Of a DNA stretch of 64,000 bases, positions 44,444 to 56,133 are shown piece by piece. Position 1 is the stretch's first letter; each line of letters begins with the position of its first letter. The translations under genes were made by a program, and so were the position numbers. The DNA is from Ampelocalamus luodianensis (Eukaryota > Streptophyta > Magnoliopsida > Poales > Poaceae): contig CM070639.1 in the NCBI GenBank assembly GCA_036346255.1, positions 32,208,165 through 32,272,164 on the forward strand, read 5' to 3'. The notes under the pieces are model-generated. The model was not told the origin of the DNA and ran no database searches. It saw only the letters and a program-made list of their open reading frames with translations.

Positions 44444-47400
44444 TGTGGCTCCTGTGTTATTGGAAATGTACTTAGTTAAATTCATATCAGAGCACAATTG
44501 TTAATGAAGGAACAAGATCGCGCCTTTATTAAAGATCATGCTAGGAGTATAAATTTAATAAGCAATCGATCCAATAATCAGATCCCTGATATATATATCT
44601 CACAATGGTTCCCGTGATCAACGACCATTGCATATATATCCTTCAACAACATTGCATCATACACATACAAGTCATACATTTGCATAATTAAACATAAGTT
44701 TACATCATTCGGTTTAGTACTACAATATTAAGTGACTTGGTCACTCCAAAAGTCTAACAAATGGAAGCAAAAATAAAATATTAAAATCCACCAATGGCCT
44801 CATCCACCGCAGTAATTGCGTGGAGGAAAGAAGTAGCTTTACTCAAGAAGCGCCACCCGATCGGCGCTAACTGGTACTTCATAAAGAAACCGTCTCACTG
44901 CAACAATAGGTGATAGCACCTGAGTACGGAAGGTACTCAGCCAAGTCTTACACAAACTAATAAAAGAAAGTGTTGGTTAGAACCTACACAAAGGAGTAGA
45001 ATTTATATATGCATACGGTTTCAACAAGAAGGTTTAAAGGTTCAAGTTTGCATAAAGCGATACATCTTAACCTACAAAGACTAAATTTTGACAAAGCCAT
45101 TTAATAAATCAAAGATAAAGTAGAACAAGTAAGTAAATACATTAAATGTAAAAAGACAAAGGCATGAATCCTCATGCACAACCATAAAACAAAACCAGAT
45201 TTTTGAAAATCAAAACTTCTATACAGTGACATCAATTCAAGTTATCGCCCATGACCGTGGACACGGCTATTCGAACAGCTTTATACCTGTAGGGTGTACA
45301 TCTTACCCACATGACTTAGCTAGCTCGCTGCCTTCTGGATGCCTCCGAATGATGACATACTTCCTTTGGTATGCCGACCGGAAACTAAGATTTGGTATTT
45401 TTCAACAAGCTAACACTATTGAGTTGGACCCCATGTGTGAGCCGATCCCGCTTAAACAACGATCGATAGCATCCGCTAACCGGCACACATGTTGCGCCGA
45501 ATGCCGATCCAAACAATTTAATGCGAATTGGGTTCCCTACCCATAGTAGAATGCTATCGGCACTATTAAGGTATCGATATGCGACGAGGCACATATACGC
45601 CTCACCCTCCTAAGAACATCTGATACTGACATACAAGCTCACATGGCATAAAACGCAGTCCTCAGACCAAAGCATCTATGCCATACAAGGTCAATACACA
45701 TATCCTTACTCTCCTGTTTCCAACTCAATAGTCTTAACATTTTACTTAACCAAACAGCGCCATATACCGCATGTGGAAGTACGTGGGGACTTGAACTGAA
45801 TAGTCAGAGTTCGGTCCTTAATTAACCCGGACAAGTCCACCACAAAACCCAATCTCGTGCACAAAAGCACCATCACTAGCTTCCTCTTGTCCAGATCAAT
45901 GTGAATTTCAAATACAAATTTGATTTAAAGAAACTGGACAAAGAGTTTAAAATAACAAGAGTTCAGTTGCGATTCCCATGTTTGACAAGATATGCTTGTC
46001 AAACTCTAAAATCTCTAGACTGCATGTCTAAGCCAAAACTGAAAATATAGGTTATGATATACAGTACTATGCTAAGGTTAAGTGTATGATTACAATTAAA
46101 GTATTCCACAATGTCACTCAGTCATAACTAACTAATACAATCCATTTTGGTACTTTTAAAAATAGCATGCACAGATATCTCGAATTTGGAAAACTATGGT
46201 ATAAAATTTTGGATCAATATGGTGCAGAGGAAGCTTGCCTTGGTAGTAGTATACTGCAGGTGTCTGCATCTGTTTCGAGGCGATTCAAAACTTCAAATGA
46301 ACCAAATTCTATAGAAAGCAAATAAGTCCAATAAATGCCAAATCGACAATAAGCTCAAAATGAAGGAAAATGCATGATCAATTTGAAATGCATGATTACA
46401 AGATGCTTAAGCCATAACTACCCATAATAATGATAATAACCCATTTTATAACCTACTGCTTTCAAAGACGAAACTAGGTTTTAGTGCAAAGTTCCGCTTT
46501 GATTTTAGAAGAGTCAAACAGACAGTTGCAATTTTCGGAAAAAGGAATATAGAACATGCAAAAGTTCATAAATGAAACTTAGCATGATCTTTTAGGGTAA
46601 TTAATATCCTAAGCTAACCTTAAGCTAACCCTAATCGATTAGATTACCAAAAGCTGAAAGAAATTTGCATTGTCGGTTGAGCCGACAAAAAGGAACAGAG
46701 GCAGATCTTTGCTTATGAAGTAAAATAGATGATGACAAGAATTGAAAGATCAACTTGTCATGCTGCTAGGGTTTAGTCAAAACCTAAATAAGATGATAAG
46801 TTGACAGGAAGAACCCTAATTCTTGAAAAATGACATGGAAAACCGAAAAGTTATAATATCAACTTTTCGCTTAGAGTAAGTTGAAGCTACGATGCTCAAA
46901 AGAATGATTCATGCACTTCTAAGATCCTTAAGATGTTCAAGATATCGAAAACTAGGGTTTTATCTTACCAGAGAAGAAAGACACCCAAGTTTCAAACTCG
47001 ATATTGATCAACAGAGAGATAGGCGCTGGTTCAACCTACAAAGTATGTCAAATCTTTATTGTAAGGTAAAACCAAGGCTTAAGGTGGATAAGCAAAGAAT
47101 AAGAGCAAGAAACTCCACCGGGAAAGAAGGAAAAAGGATGAGCTTCTTCGGTCAACAATGGCAACAGCAAAAGCTAGGGTTTATATATAGATGTTGAGCT
47201 ACAGGGCAAGAGGGAAAGATCTAGAGTTGATGAGGTGTCCATTTAGCTAAACATCCAAAAATTAGTGCATAATCTTTGGATAAATCCTCTCCTCTGCTCA
47301 CAAAAATGGCTGCGCGCAGAGATAAGGAAGAAGGGAGGCAAAATATGACATGTGGGCCCCTTTGTCATTCTCAGCCGCGCGCGCTTCCTAAAAGCTCAAA

Positions 47401-48815
47401 AGAATATCAGCCGTCCGATTGGAAATGGGCGGCTGTGATAAATAGAGAGATTAAAAGATTTGAATCGGTACCAGTTAATATGGACCGTGCGATTTAGATC
47501 GACCGATCGAGATTAAAACGGTGCTCAAAGGAATCTCGAGATCCACTTTCAAATCTGGACGTTGGATTGGAATCCAACGATTAGCTAAAAGGATACACGT
47601 CACCCCTTTTAGATGCGATGGCACAACACCGTTGGATTTGATTTCTACGGTCAGGATGGAAAATTGAACCGGATGGTCCGATTGCATACACTCATATGAA
47701 CCTTACGATTAAAATCCAACGATCCACCGATTTTGGGCTTTAAAGGCCCATGGTCGAAAAGGCGCACCGTAGGATCTAGATCTAAGGGCCCAAGATAGCC
47801 GCGCGCTTTTAATTTCAAAAGAAAAGGGTGGCGCGGTTAGATCAAGAATGGACGGCTGAGATCGTGAGGGGATCCGGAGTCGTCCGAGTGCATACACCAA
47901 TCTGGACCACACGATGAAGATCCAACGGCCCAGAGGAGCGCGGGCCTTATTAGCACGCGGTAAAAAGGAAAAACCGTAGGATTTGAATCTAACGGCTCAG
48001 ATAAAAGCGCGGCTTTAAGTTTAAAATAAAAAGGGATGCGCTGTTGGATTGGAAATGAACGGTGGAGATTGAAAAGGGATCCGGAGTTGTCCGATTGCAC
48101 ACATCGATCTCTGGCCGTTAGATCAAGATCCAACGGCGGAGATTAAAACGCACACGTGGACAGCTCGCGGGGCGTTATAGCCTCACCCGTTCGATTGAAG
48201 ATCAACGGTTCATATCACGCGGGGAGTTCGGGCTCGCGCCCGAGCGTGACAGAGCCGAACCAAGTCGATTGGGTTGGACCTAGACACGTGGTCCGAGTCG
48301 CTACAGTACTTAGGTTTGGATTCAAACCAGTTTAGTTGACCAAACCTTATTCAAATATGCAAAGGTTTGACTGGGATTTTAAAAATAGCAAATAAATTTG
48401 TAAATTCATGAAATTTTTACTAGAAGCTACTGAGATAACATATTTCCCAGATAAATTTTATATACCACATTATCACTTTGTAAAATACATAAATATTTAT
48501 TTTAGCCCGCAAATAATCATTTAAAGACAATAAATTTTTCTTTAAGGCAAAATAATTTCTAAAAATGCAACAAAAATATTTTTAGCCAAGATAATTTACC
48601 TAGGCTTTAATAAAAATACTTCCCAGTCATAATACAAGTTTTATCTTGTATTCCTTTAAGACTTTAAATGGTTCTTTAGGATTTTGGCTAAAAAGGAAGG
48701 TTTTTATTTTGTAACATGCTGCCCAAATTGTAGAAATGAACAGTAATGCTATGAACAACACCTCATTACTGTTCATAAAGCATTTTATTACTATTTATAA
48801 ACTTGGGCTGTTACA
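44444..48815 (-). repeat. Tekay-3 5' LTR
   Basis: The LTR is 4,372 bp and collinear with 34,105-38,469. Differences between the two copies are concentrated at CTG and CAG sites. TATA (minus) lies at 47,181-47,190. Dyads lie at 47,480-48,210, including a perfect CGTTGGATT/AATCCAACG at 47,560-47,579. No gene. Confidence 0.95.
47181..47190 (-). promoter_or_regulatory. TATA box, Tekay-3 5' LTR (minus)
   Basis: Minus-strand CTATATATAA is conserved in the other LTR. The CCGTTGGATT dyads lie 300-1,000 bp upstream on the minus strand. Confidence 0.6.
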
Positions 48816-48820
48816 GGAAA

Positions 48821-49500
48821 TGACGCCATTTGGGTTGTCATTGACAGGCTAACTAAAGTGGCGCATTTCCTTCCAGTCAAAACTCAGCTCTGTGTGGAAC
48901 CTCTAGCCGAACTCTATGTATCAAGGATTGTGAGCTTGCATGGTGTGCCCAAGACGATTGTGTCGACCGTGGGCGCTGTTTACCTCTCGGCTCGCATAGT
49001 CTGCAGAGGCCATGGGAACTCGTCTTACCTTCAAGATGGCCTATCATCCTTGGACGATGGTCGACGGAGCGTGTCAACCGTGTGCTTGAAGATATGCTCC
49101 GTGCTTGTGTTCTTTCCTATGGGAAGAATTGGGAGAAATGCCTACCGCTATGGAGTTCTCCTACAACAACAGCCTTCCGAGCTAGTCTCGGTATGGCACC
49201 ATTTGAGGCCTTGTATGGGAGGAGGTGCGAGAACCCCATTGAACCTGGTCGAACGGGGAGAGCAGTTCTTGGCCCGCACTCAATTAATGAGGTCGAAAGT
49301 CAAGTGCGATTGATCCGTGAGCACTTGCGCGTAGCTCACCCGAGCGTAAGAGCTATGCAGATCGGCGCCGTCGTGAGCTGAGTTTCACCAATGACTTTGT
49401 GTATCTCAAAGTCTCACCTTTGAAGGGACATCGCTCGTTTGATGTCAAGGGCAACGGCTCCTCGATATGCTCGCCGTGACGCATCATCAAGAAAGTGAGA
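48821..49500 (+). pseudogene. Tekay-2 integrase, second half, after the Tekay-3 insertion
   Basis: The frame resumes with AIWVVIDRLTKVAHFLPVKT, exactly completing the codon run broken at 34,104. AELYVSRIVSLHGVPKTIVS follows. The next block should hold the second Asp but is shifted by one base. The Glu block (DGRRSVSTV) is also shifted. LEDMLRACVLSYGKNWEKCL and FEALYGRRCENP are readable in 49,082-49,381. It is broken, but the family assignment is secure. Confidence 0.85.
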
Positions 49501-49802
49501 GCTGTTGCATACAAGTTAGAATTGCCGCTACACTCGAAGGAGTGCACGATGTTTTCCATGTATCGCGATTGAAGAAGTGCCTCGTGTTCAGTTGAGGAAA
49601 CACCATTGGAAAATATCGATGTACGGAAGATCTGTCTTATCGTGAGCGCCCCGTTCGCATCCTCGAAGAAGCTGAACGAAGAACAAGGAACCGTGTGATC
49701 AAGTTTCTTAAAGTTCAGTGGTCGAATCACTCCGAGGATGAAGCCACTTGGGAGCGGGAAGATCGTCTCCGAGCAGACTACCCGTCCTTCTTCTCCCAGT
49801 GA
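49501..49802 (+). pseudogene. Tekay-2 integrase C-terminus and chromodomain
   Basis: DVFHVSRLKKC-like sequence (49,548) is followed in a new frame by RERPVRILEEAERRTRNRV. The chromodomain core KFLKVQWSNHSEDEATWER lies at about 49,700-49,755, then EDRLRADYPSFF and a stop at 49,800-49,802. It is nearly identical in protein to Tekay-1 (2,207-2,461). Confidence 0.8.
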
Positions 49803-49828
49803 TCAGAATCTCGGGGCGAGATTCCTGT

Positions 49829-49842
49829 AAGGGGGGGAGATT
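49829..49842 (+). other. Polypurine tract, Tekay-2
   Basis: AAGGGGGGGAGATT lies directly before the 3' LTR start at 49,843. Confidence 0.9.
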
Positions 49843-52761
49843 TGTAACAGCCCTAAGTTAGGGTTTGTATTTCAAATGTAAAATTTTGAGAAGAAATAAA
49901 AACTTTTGATGTCTCATGAAGTCATTTGGAAGTTTTCCAAATTTTCCGTAAACAATTTCCATTTTCTAGAATTTGTTCTTGTGAACGGAAGTTGTTGCCA
50001 ACAAATTCTTAGCCTTAAAACTGGTGATCATCCTCTACAAATATTTTTCCTATCATCTTGATAATCCTAGCTACCTCTCTGAAAAATTTCACCATTTTTA
50101 GATTTTGGTTGCTATTTCAAATGGCCAAGTCAAACCAGTTTGGAATTCTGGTCAAACCCTAGCTCTGCAGCTTGTGAATTTTCTTGGGGGAAATCTGGTG
50201 CATGAAAATTCCTGGAAAAATTTCACAAGGTTTTCCTCTGTCCCTGTAAGCTCCCATAAAAATTTCAGAATTTTTGGAGCTTGGGAGATATCTCTAAAAT
50301 TCCCAAACCTGCTCAGCCTTTTGAAATCAGATCTCAAATCATCGCTTATCTGCTCGAACTCAACTCGAGCTCGAGTCCGACCGCGCCACTTGACTCGGCC
50401 GCACCGCCTAACTGCACCGCACGCGCCCGATCGTTGCCAACCGTCCGATGCAGATCAAACGGTCCACATTGCTTGTCTCGTCGACCGTCCGAATGCATAC
50501 ATCGATCTCGACCGTCCGCTTTAGATCCAACGGCCGGATTCTCTTGATCGAAGTCGGACCAACCGCTCGCGCCGCTTTGTGCTGCCGCTAACGGCGGGCT
50601 CCCACTTGTCGTCGTCACCTACCTCTCGCTGAGAGCCGAGTGCGCGCGACAGCGCGGCATGCATGCGCCACCCGCCTCCGTCCATTCTCGGTTTCCTCGC
50701 ACGCTTCACCTCGGCGCATCATCCGTGTTGGCCCATACCCGTAAGGCATTGATCGCCGTCATCTACCCCACCAACTCGCCACTCGCTCCGAGCGCATCGG
50801 CGTTGAGGGCTCCTCCTCTCGGGTTTCTCCGTCCTTTTTCCTATTTAAGGGTACCCAAAGCTTCCTCTTCCTCTCTTTGACCTCGCAAAGCCATTCACTA
50901 CCTTCCTTGTTTGCTCTGAGCTTAAACCAAGGGAGTGCGCCGACTCTGGTTCACGACCGTGGCGCCACCGCCATGTCATCATCGTGACCAGTGAAGATCA
51001 TCCTCACCTTTGCGCGTCATATCGTGTTCCGCATCCTATCTTGAATTCCTCAACTAATTTTGAGATTCACTCGCAGGGACCGTGGAATTTAGGTTTCCCT
51101 CTTATTCGGCCGAAAATTCGAGTCTTCATCCTCATCGCCGGTGAGTTGGTTCCTTGGACAATTGCCTGCGTCGACTCATCTCGTGCACTTACCCGAGCTA
51201 TCTACATCTTTATCTCCTCTGTCTTTGCTCAAAGGTTGCTCTCGCGGTGACCCCTTGATCGCCGCCGCAGTTCTCGCCGCCGCCATCTCCGGCAGCCACC
51301 TTAGCTCGCGTCATCCGGTGAGTTCTGGTAACCCATCGATGCTCATGCGCGCGCTAGTTTTCACCTTCTTCGTCTCGCGCAGCGCCTTGTCACCTCCACG
51401 GCCGCCGCGCGCTCCGCCGCGCCGCCGCAGGCATCTCCGGCCGCGTGACCACCATCGCCTTCAGTGATCCTCGAGCAACCCAGCTTTGGCCGCTGTCGCG
51501 ACGCGCCGCCACTCCTTCGCCGCGGCGAATCCAGTGCGAGCCGCCGAGCCTCTCGTTCTTGGTGTGCTCCTCTCATCTGCTCGGAGTGGGGCCCACCTTC
51601 AAAACCAGTTCTTTAGTTTCTAATCATGATTAGGAATGTTCTTTAGTTCACTCTCATGCATGATCACAATTGGTATTGGAGGTTTGAAAGTATTTTAGTT
51701 CTGTTTCTCGTTGTCGTTTTTCGTTGTCGATGAACCAAAATTGGTATCATGCTTGCTATTTAGGTCTTGTTAGACTTGATGAATTCCTTAGGAAATAGTG
51801 TTTGGTAAGGAATGATGTTAGTTAGTGATTCTAGATTTCAAAACCCTTGTTGGCACGAGTGATCTAAAGAAGTTGTTATTGGAACTAGTTGTTTTGTCTC
51901 TGTGCTTGCGATTCTTGCTTTACAGTGTTGTAAGGCCTTGTAGTGGTAGCATGCTGTAATTGTTAACCTTCCTTATGTTGGTGTGATGTTTAGGTGGGTT
52001 AGTAGCTGAATTTTATTAAAGCCCAACCTTAGTTAGAAAATTGTTAGCACCTAATAGTCGGCTAATTAACTAGTTAGTGTTTCAATAGTTTCTTGTAGGT
52101 TTAAGTGATCTTATCGCTAATAATGGTTGTTTAGAGTAACTAGTGGTATAGATGTGTTAATTTGATACTTAATTAATAGATGTGCACACAATCACCATCA
52201 AAGTCCTGTCAAAGATTAAAGCACATAAGAGGATTAATTTTGTGGTTAGCTTGGTAAGTAAGTAAGTTGGGTAGATCAATCGCATGAAAACATGTCTAAT
52301 TTAATTCTTCTCCTTAGTAGCTAATTTGTTGTTCCTACTGTAATGATCTAGCTTCTGTATTTTAGTTTTGTGGTTGTTTTTGGAAATTTTGAATTTTGTT
52401 GGTGTTATTGGTTCTTATTTGTTGCTTTGCTCGATCGGTAGATTGCACGATGTCCGTATTATCGAGAGTGAACCCTCGCAATGTGTTGATATTTCGAGCA
52501 AGCAGCGAGCAAAAAGCGTTTGATCATGTTAATCCCGTATTTTAAAGTCTAATATTTTGTTTCAACTGTATGTATGCATCGCTTAATTTGTGTTAAATTG
52601 GTTAGTTAATCCTTTAGATGCATAATCTGTAGGTAAGTGATTATCCTCTACTACCTAAGCCTAGGTTATTTGCTGTGATTAGAGTTCGCTGGATGAACTC
52701 TCGTCACTTAGTAGTTTACGAGTTTAGTTGCCTAGACATGCTTAGTATCGGTAGAAATGGC

Positions 52762-52784
52762 GGTTATCGACTTAGTCGGTAACC
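52762..52784 (+). promoter_or_regulatory. Conserved RNA hairpin candidate, Tekay-2 3' LTR
   Basis: GGTTATCGAC and GTCGGTAACC pair with one U-G wobble around TTA. The site is equivalent to 8,142 and 21,670. Confidence 0.55.
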
Positions 52785-53292
52785 TTGATCACGCAAATTT
52801 TATCAGAACTTTATGTTTCAGATTCTTGCTATGCTTAATTGCAAAACTAAAACTGAAAACAAAAATGATTTAGACTTGGGCACAATGGTAAGTTTTGGTG
52901 TGATCTGCTGGGTGTGATCGAAAGGTGCCCGAGTCAACAAGGACCGAACATCTTGTTACACTAAACCAAGCATTTTAGCGTGCAACCACACTAGAGTATA
53001 TGGGACTTCTCTTGACCTAGTACTTTGGCGTGTATTGGCTCCGGTCGCAGGAGGTCGCAGGAGGGATGGTGTTGGGAGCATGGTATTTGTCCAAAAGCTT
53101 TACCCGCAAAGGTAGTTGTCTTTTCGGCCACCATGTAAGCGTATGGATTTTTATCCATACGAGCGGCTCGTAGTTAATACACAATATTGGAAAAAGTCTC
53201 GTAGGACTTAGTCAGGCCGACATACCTGGAAGTGTGCTTTGGCTTAAAGGCGATCTCAAGTGTGGGTGCAGTGGTACACCCGCAGGTTAAAA

Positions 53293-53304
53293 CTATTCGA
53301 ATAG
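53293..53304. promoter_or_regulatory. CTATTCGAATAG palindrome, Tekay-2 3' LTR
   Basis: The palindrome is perfect here. The 5' LTR copy at 29,533-29,544 has one mismatch. The context CCTAGGTTATGGACACGC is conserved. Confidence 0.6.
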
Positions 53305-54203
53305 CCTCGCCCTAGGTTATGGACACGCTTGGCAAGGTCTTCCAAGAGTTAGACTACAACCTTTTATATTAAAACTTGATGGGTGGTACGAATGGGATTC
53401 GTGTTATGGTTGTGGTGACTATTGGGATAGTCACTTTTAGGTTGTTTATCTTTCTCTTTGTTCTTATTACCTTTATCAAGTTATTTCAACCTTAAAAATG
53501 AATTGCAAACTTGCCCTCCAACTGTATTACATTATTGCAAATAAAATTGGCTTTGTGCAAATGAAACATATGACCTCCACCAGATAAGCCTGCATGTAGC
53601 ATATGAACAGGTCCGCTAGTTCACACGTCGGTCTTGCAGTACAAAGACAATCTTTGTACTCATTGGCTTTGCTTAATGTTTTGTTGCAGAGGAAGAAGGT
53701 GAGCCCCAAGGGCCTCACTTCGTGAGTTCTCACGCCGCTCGTACTGACGACTAGGCTTGGCGGTCCGGTCAGATGCCTTGTGGGTTGAAGGCACACTGAT
53801 TGGCTTTGTTTATAGCCATCTTATGGCACTTTTGCTTCCGCTGTCTGTCTTGAGTATTTGTGTATCTTCGGCCGGTCGGCTTTTGTCTGTAATAACTTTT
53901 TCATTGTTACTTTTCGCTTAGTGTGATGTTTGGACTCTATGATTGGAATGGAGTTGATGCGTAATTTTGTGGTGAGGTGTGTATACTGCTTTCTGGGAAG
54001 TATACATATCTCGAGGCTCAGTTTATTTGATTTGTGATGCTGGGACCAGGCAGTTGGTTAAGCATTACAAGCCAAATAAATTGGGGTCCTCACACAAACC
54101 TTACTAAGTGCAACACATGCACAAATGGGAGTAGAGGGCTTGCCCTTAGCTCAAAGGAACTCAATGGGGCACCAGCAACTTCTCCTCACACAGCCAAGGT
54201 GGG

Positions 54204-54211
54204 TACTTATA
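54204..54211 (-). promoter_or_regulatory. TATA box, Copia-2 LTR (minus)
   Basis: Minus-strand TATAAGTA in the context GGCTATAAGTACCCACC corresponds to GGTATAAATACACCCC in Copia-1. The dyad array begins about 75 bp upstream on the minus strand. Confidence 0.6.
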
Positions 54212-54274
54212 GCCCACACACAAAAACTAGCCGTTGGGGAGAGATTCTAGAGAATCTGGACGAAATCGATCTGA

Positions 54275-54682
54275 CCGCCAAATAATGGTCGGTCGGACCG
54301 TCCAAGTGGCAACGGCTATAAAACTAGCTGTTGGACTCACAATCGGTCTGACAGCCAACCAATGGCCGGTTAGACCGCTCAAACCGGTCAGACCGCCAGA
54401 GGGGGCCGGTCAGACCGCTCAACTGAGCAACCGAGCAAACCAGAAAACACCTCTTCTGGAAAAACACATACCGCCAAGTAAATTTCGGTATTACCGCACT
54501 CCGGTAGTACCGTTTCAAACGCCCGGTACTACCGCACTCCGGTAGTACCGTTTCTTACGGCCGGTACAACCATAGATCGGTCAGACCGCCCATCCCATGG
54601 CGGTCAGACCGCTCATCCCATGGCGGTCAGACTGCTACCACCGGTCAGACCGCTACTAGAGGCGGTTAGACCGCCAACAGTC
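54275..54682 (-). repeat. CGGTCAGACCG and CGGTAGTACCG dyad array, Copia-2 LTR
   Basis: About ten CGGTCAGACCG-type sites flank a block of four CGGTA(G/T)TACCG-type sites (54,486-54,567). At 54,577-54,635 the CGGTCAGACCG sites form a 23-bp tandem repeat (GCGGTCAGACCGCTCATCCC plus ATG). The array lies just upstream of the TATA box on the minus strand. Confidence 0.8.
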
Positions 54683-54720
54683 ACCAAGACTGAGAACAGA
54701 CATTGCACATTTTCTTCAAC

Positions 54721-54945
54721 TCAATTTGCAAAACATATTTGCCAATTGATGCAAGATGCGCACACAAGATGAAAGCTAGATTCTCAACAAGTTGCAAAAC
54801 ACATTTGCCAACTTTTAGAATCAACGCCACAAGGAATAAGGTACATGGACTTAAACCGTTTGCAAAACACATTCGCAAACTAAAATCACATGCTACAAGG
54901 AATAACTATGAGCCTCAACTATTTGCAAAATGCATTCGCAAATAT
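54721..54945 (-). repeat. Four-copy TTTGCAAAACACATTTGCAA array
   Basis: Copies near 54,724, 54,790, 54,859 and 54,921 have a period of about 62-69 bp. Each has TTTGC and GCAAA half-sites in inverted order. Nothing else was seen here. Confidence 0.7.
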
Positions 54946-55194
54946 AGGCAATATGTTAAGTTGAGCTAGAGCAAACACAATGAGCTATCAACACATGACT
55001 AACTCAAGTTACTAATTAAGACCCCTCTTAATAGTACGATAACCTATTCTAGCAATCCGGTCTCCCAACCAAACACCGAGACTGGTAAAAGACTAGGAAC
55101 ACATCCTTAGCCTTAGCTAGTCATACCTTTGCCTTGCGCAAACACTTGAAGCTTGATGACGCACATCCTCGCTTCAAGTCTGGGTTAATTGACT

Positions 55195-55500
55195 TAATGT
55201 CCATCAACATATGATGACATCTTTCATTCCAAGTCTTGACATGCATCAACTCATGATGCACTCTTCACTTGACCTTCATCAACACATGATGGATTCTTCT
55301 TGACTTGATGATCAACTTATGATCATTTCCACTTGTTGAACTTGATATGCATCAATGCGTGATACATCCTTTACTTCAAGATCTTTACTTCAATATCATC
55401 AACCCATGATGATATTCTTCTCTTGATATCATCAACACATAATGATATTCTTCTTCTTTAAAAATCTTGACTTGATGACGATCAACTCATGATGTCATCC
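55195..55500 (-). repeat. Eight-copy CATCAAC-CATGATG array
   Basis: Copies near 55,201, 55,243, 55,277, 55,309, 55,350, 55,392, 55,426 and 55,476 are separated by CTTGA-rich linkers of 15-30 bp. The CATCA and TGATG halves are complementary. Confidence 0.7.
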
Positions 55501-55684
55501 GAAGTCAATCACATGGAACATAGCCTATTTCACCAACTCATAGAAAAATGTTAGTTCCACAAGGTGATTGTCATTAATTACCACAACATACCATTAACCA
55601 ATAATGGTGGGACAAGATACCACAATCTTTCCCTCTTCGGTAATTGATGATAATCAACACAATTACAGATAATTGAATGTAATT

Positions 55685-55910
55685 GGTATGAGTATATATA
55701 AACCACGCAAGTTATATATACACAAAGGATATATGAGCTTATATGAACTACGCAAGTCTCATATGCTCATATGAATATATACAATCTACACAAGTTGTAT
55801 ATATTCAAGGATATGAGTATATATAAACTACACAAGTTATATACACTCATATGAATATATTAACTATACAAGTTAAATATATTCAAGGATATGTTTCAAA
55901 GTAAAGATCC
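55685..55910 (-). repeat. AT-rich tandem array with ACAAGTTATATA motif
   Basis: Five imperfect units of about 40-50 bp combine ATATGAGTATATATAAAC with TACACAAGTTATATA and CTCATATGAATATAT. Individual units are self-complementary. Confidence 0.7.
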
Positions 55911-56133
55911 TAAATATATGTGGACATAGGAATATGGATCAATACTAATGAAACCACAAAATATAGAGTGAACTCCCCCTAAATGTGTGCATACACGAAT
56001 GTGTAATAAAGACATATGCACATATTCAAGTTAACCTTTTGGTGAAGTTCAACCTATATTTTGAGTCCGAGGAATGCAACAAGATATAATAAAGTGATGT
56101 CGAATGCATACCTCTTTGATCTTTAAATCCAAC

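Larger units (their letters stand above)
34105..48815 (-). mobile_element. Tekay-3, complete chromovirus on the minus strand
   Basis: The LTRs are 34,105-38,469 and 44,444-48,815 (minus strand TGTAACAGCCC...GGAGCCACA), flanked by GGAAA at 34,100-34,104 and 48,816-48,820. Internal order on the minus strand is PBS, accessory ORF, gag, protease, RT, RNase H, integrase, chromodomain, PPT. It is the last insertion on the right side, because it splits the integrase of Tekay-2. Confidence 0.95.
26071..54094 (+). mobile_element. Tekay-2, complete chromovirus split by Tekay-3
   Basis: The LTRs are 26,071-30,337 and 49,843-54,094 (TGTAACAGCCC...GGTCCTCACA), flanked by CAAAC at 26,066-26,070 and 54,095-54,099. 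PBS, gag, protease, RT-RNase H, integrase, chromodomain and PPT follow the Gypsy order. Tekay-3 is inserted in integrase at 34,104. Coding sequence is frameshifted throughout, yet it is collinear with the family. It is nested in the Copia-2 LTR. Confidence 0.95.
49843..54094 (+). repeat. Tekay-2 3' LTR
   Basis: The LTR is 4,252 bp and collinear with 26,071-30,337. It ends GGTCCTCACA before the TSD CAAAC. TATA-like CTATTTAAGG lies at 50,841-50,850. No gene was found in the 4.2 kb. Confidence 0.95.

Noticed and set aside
54577..54640. Short regular repeats with spacers resembling a CRISPR array
   Set aside because: Repeats are 11-bp dyads or 23-bp tandem units inside a plant LTR, with no unique equal-length spacers and no cas genes.
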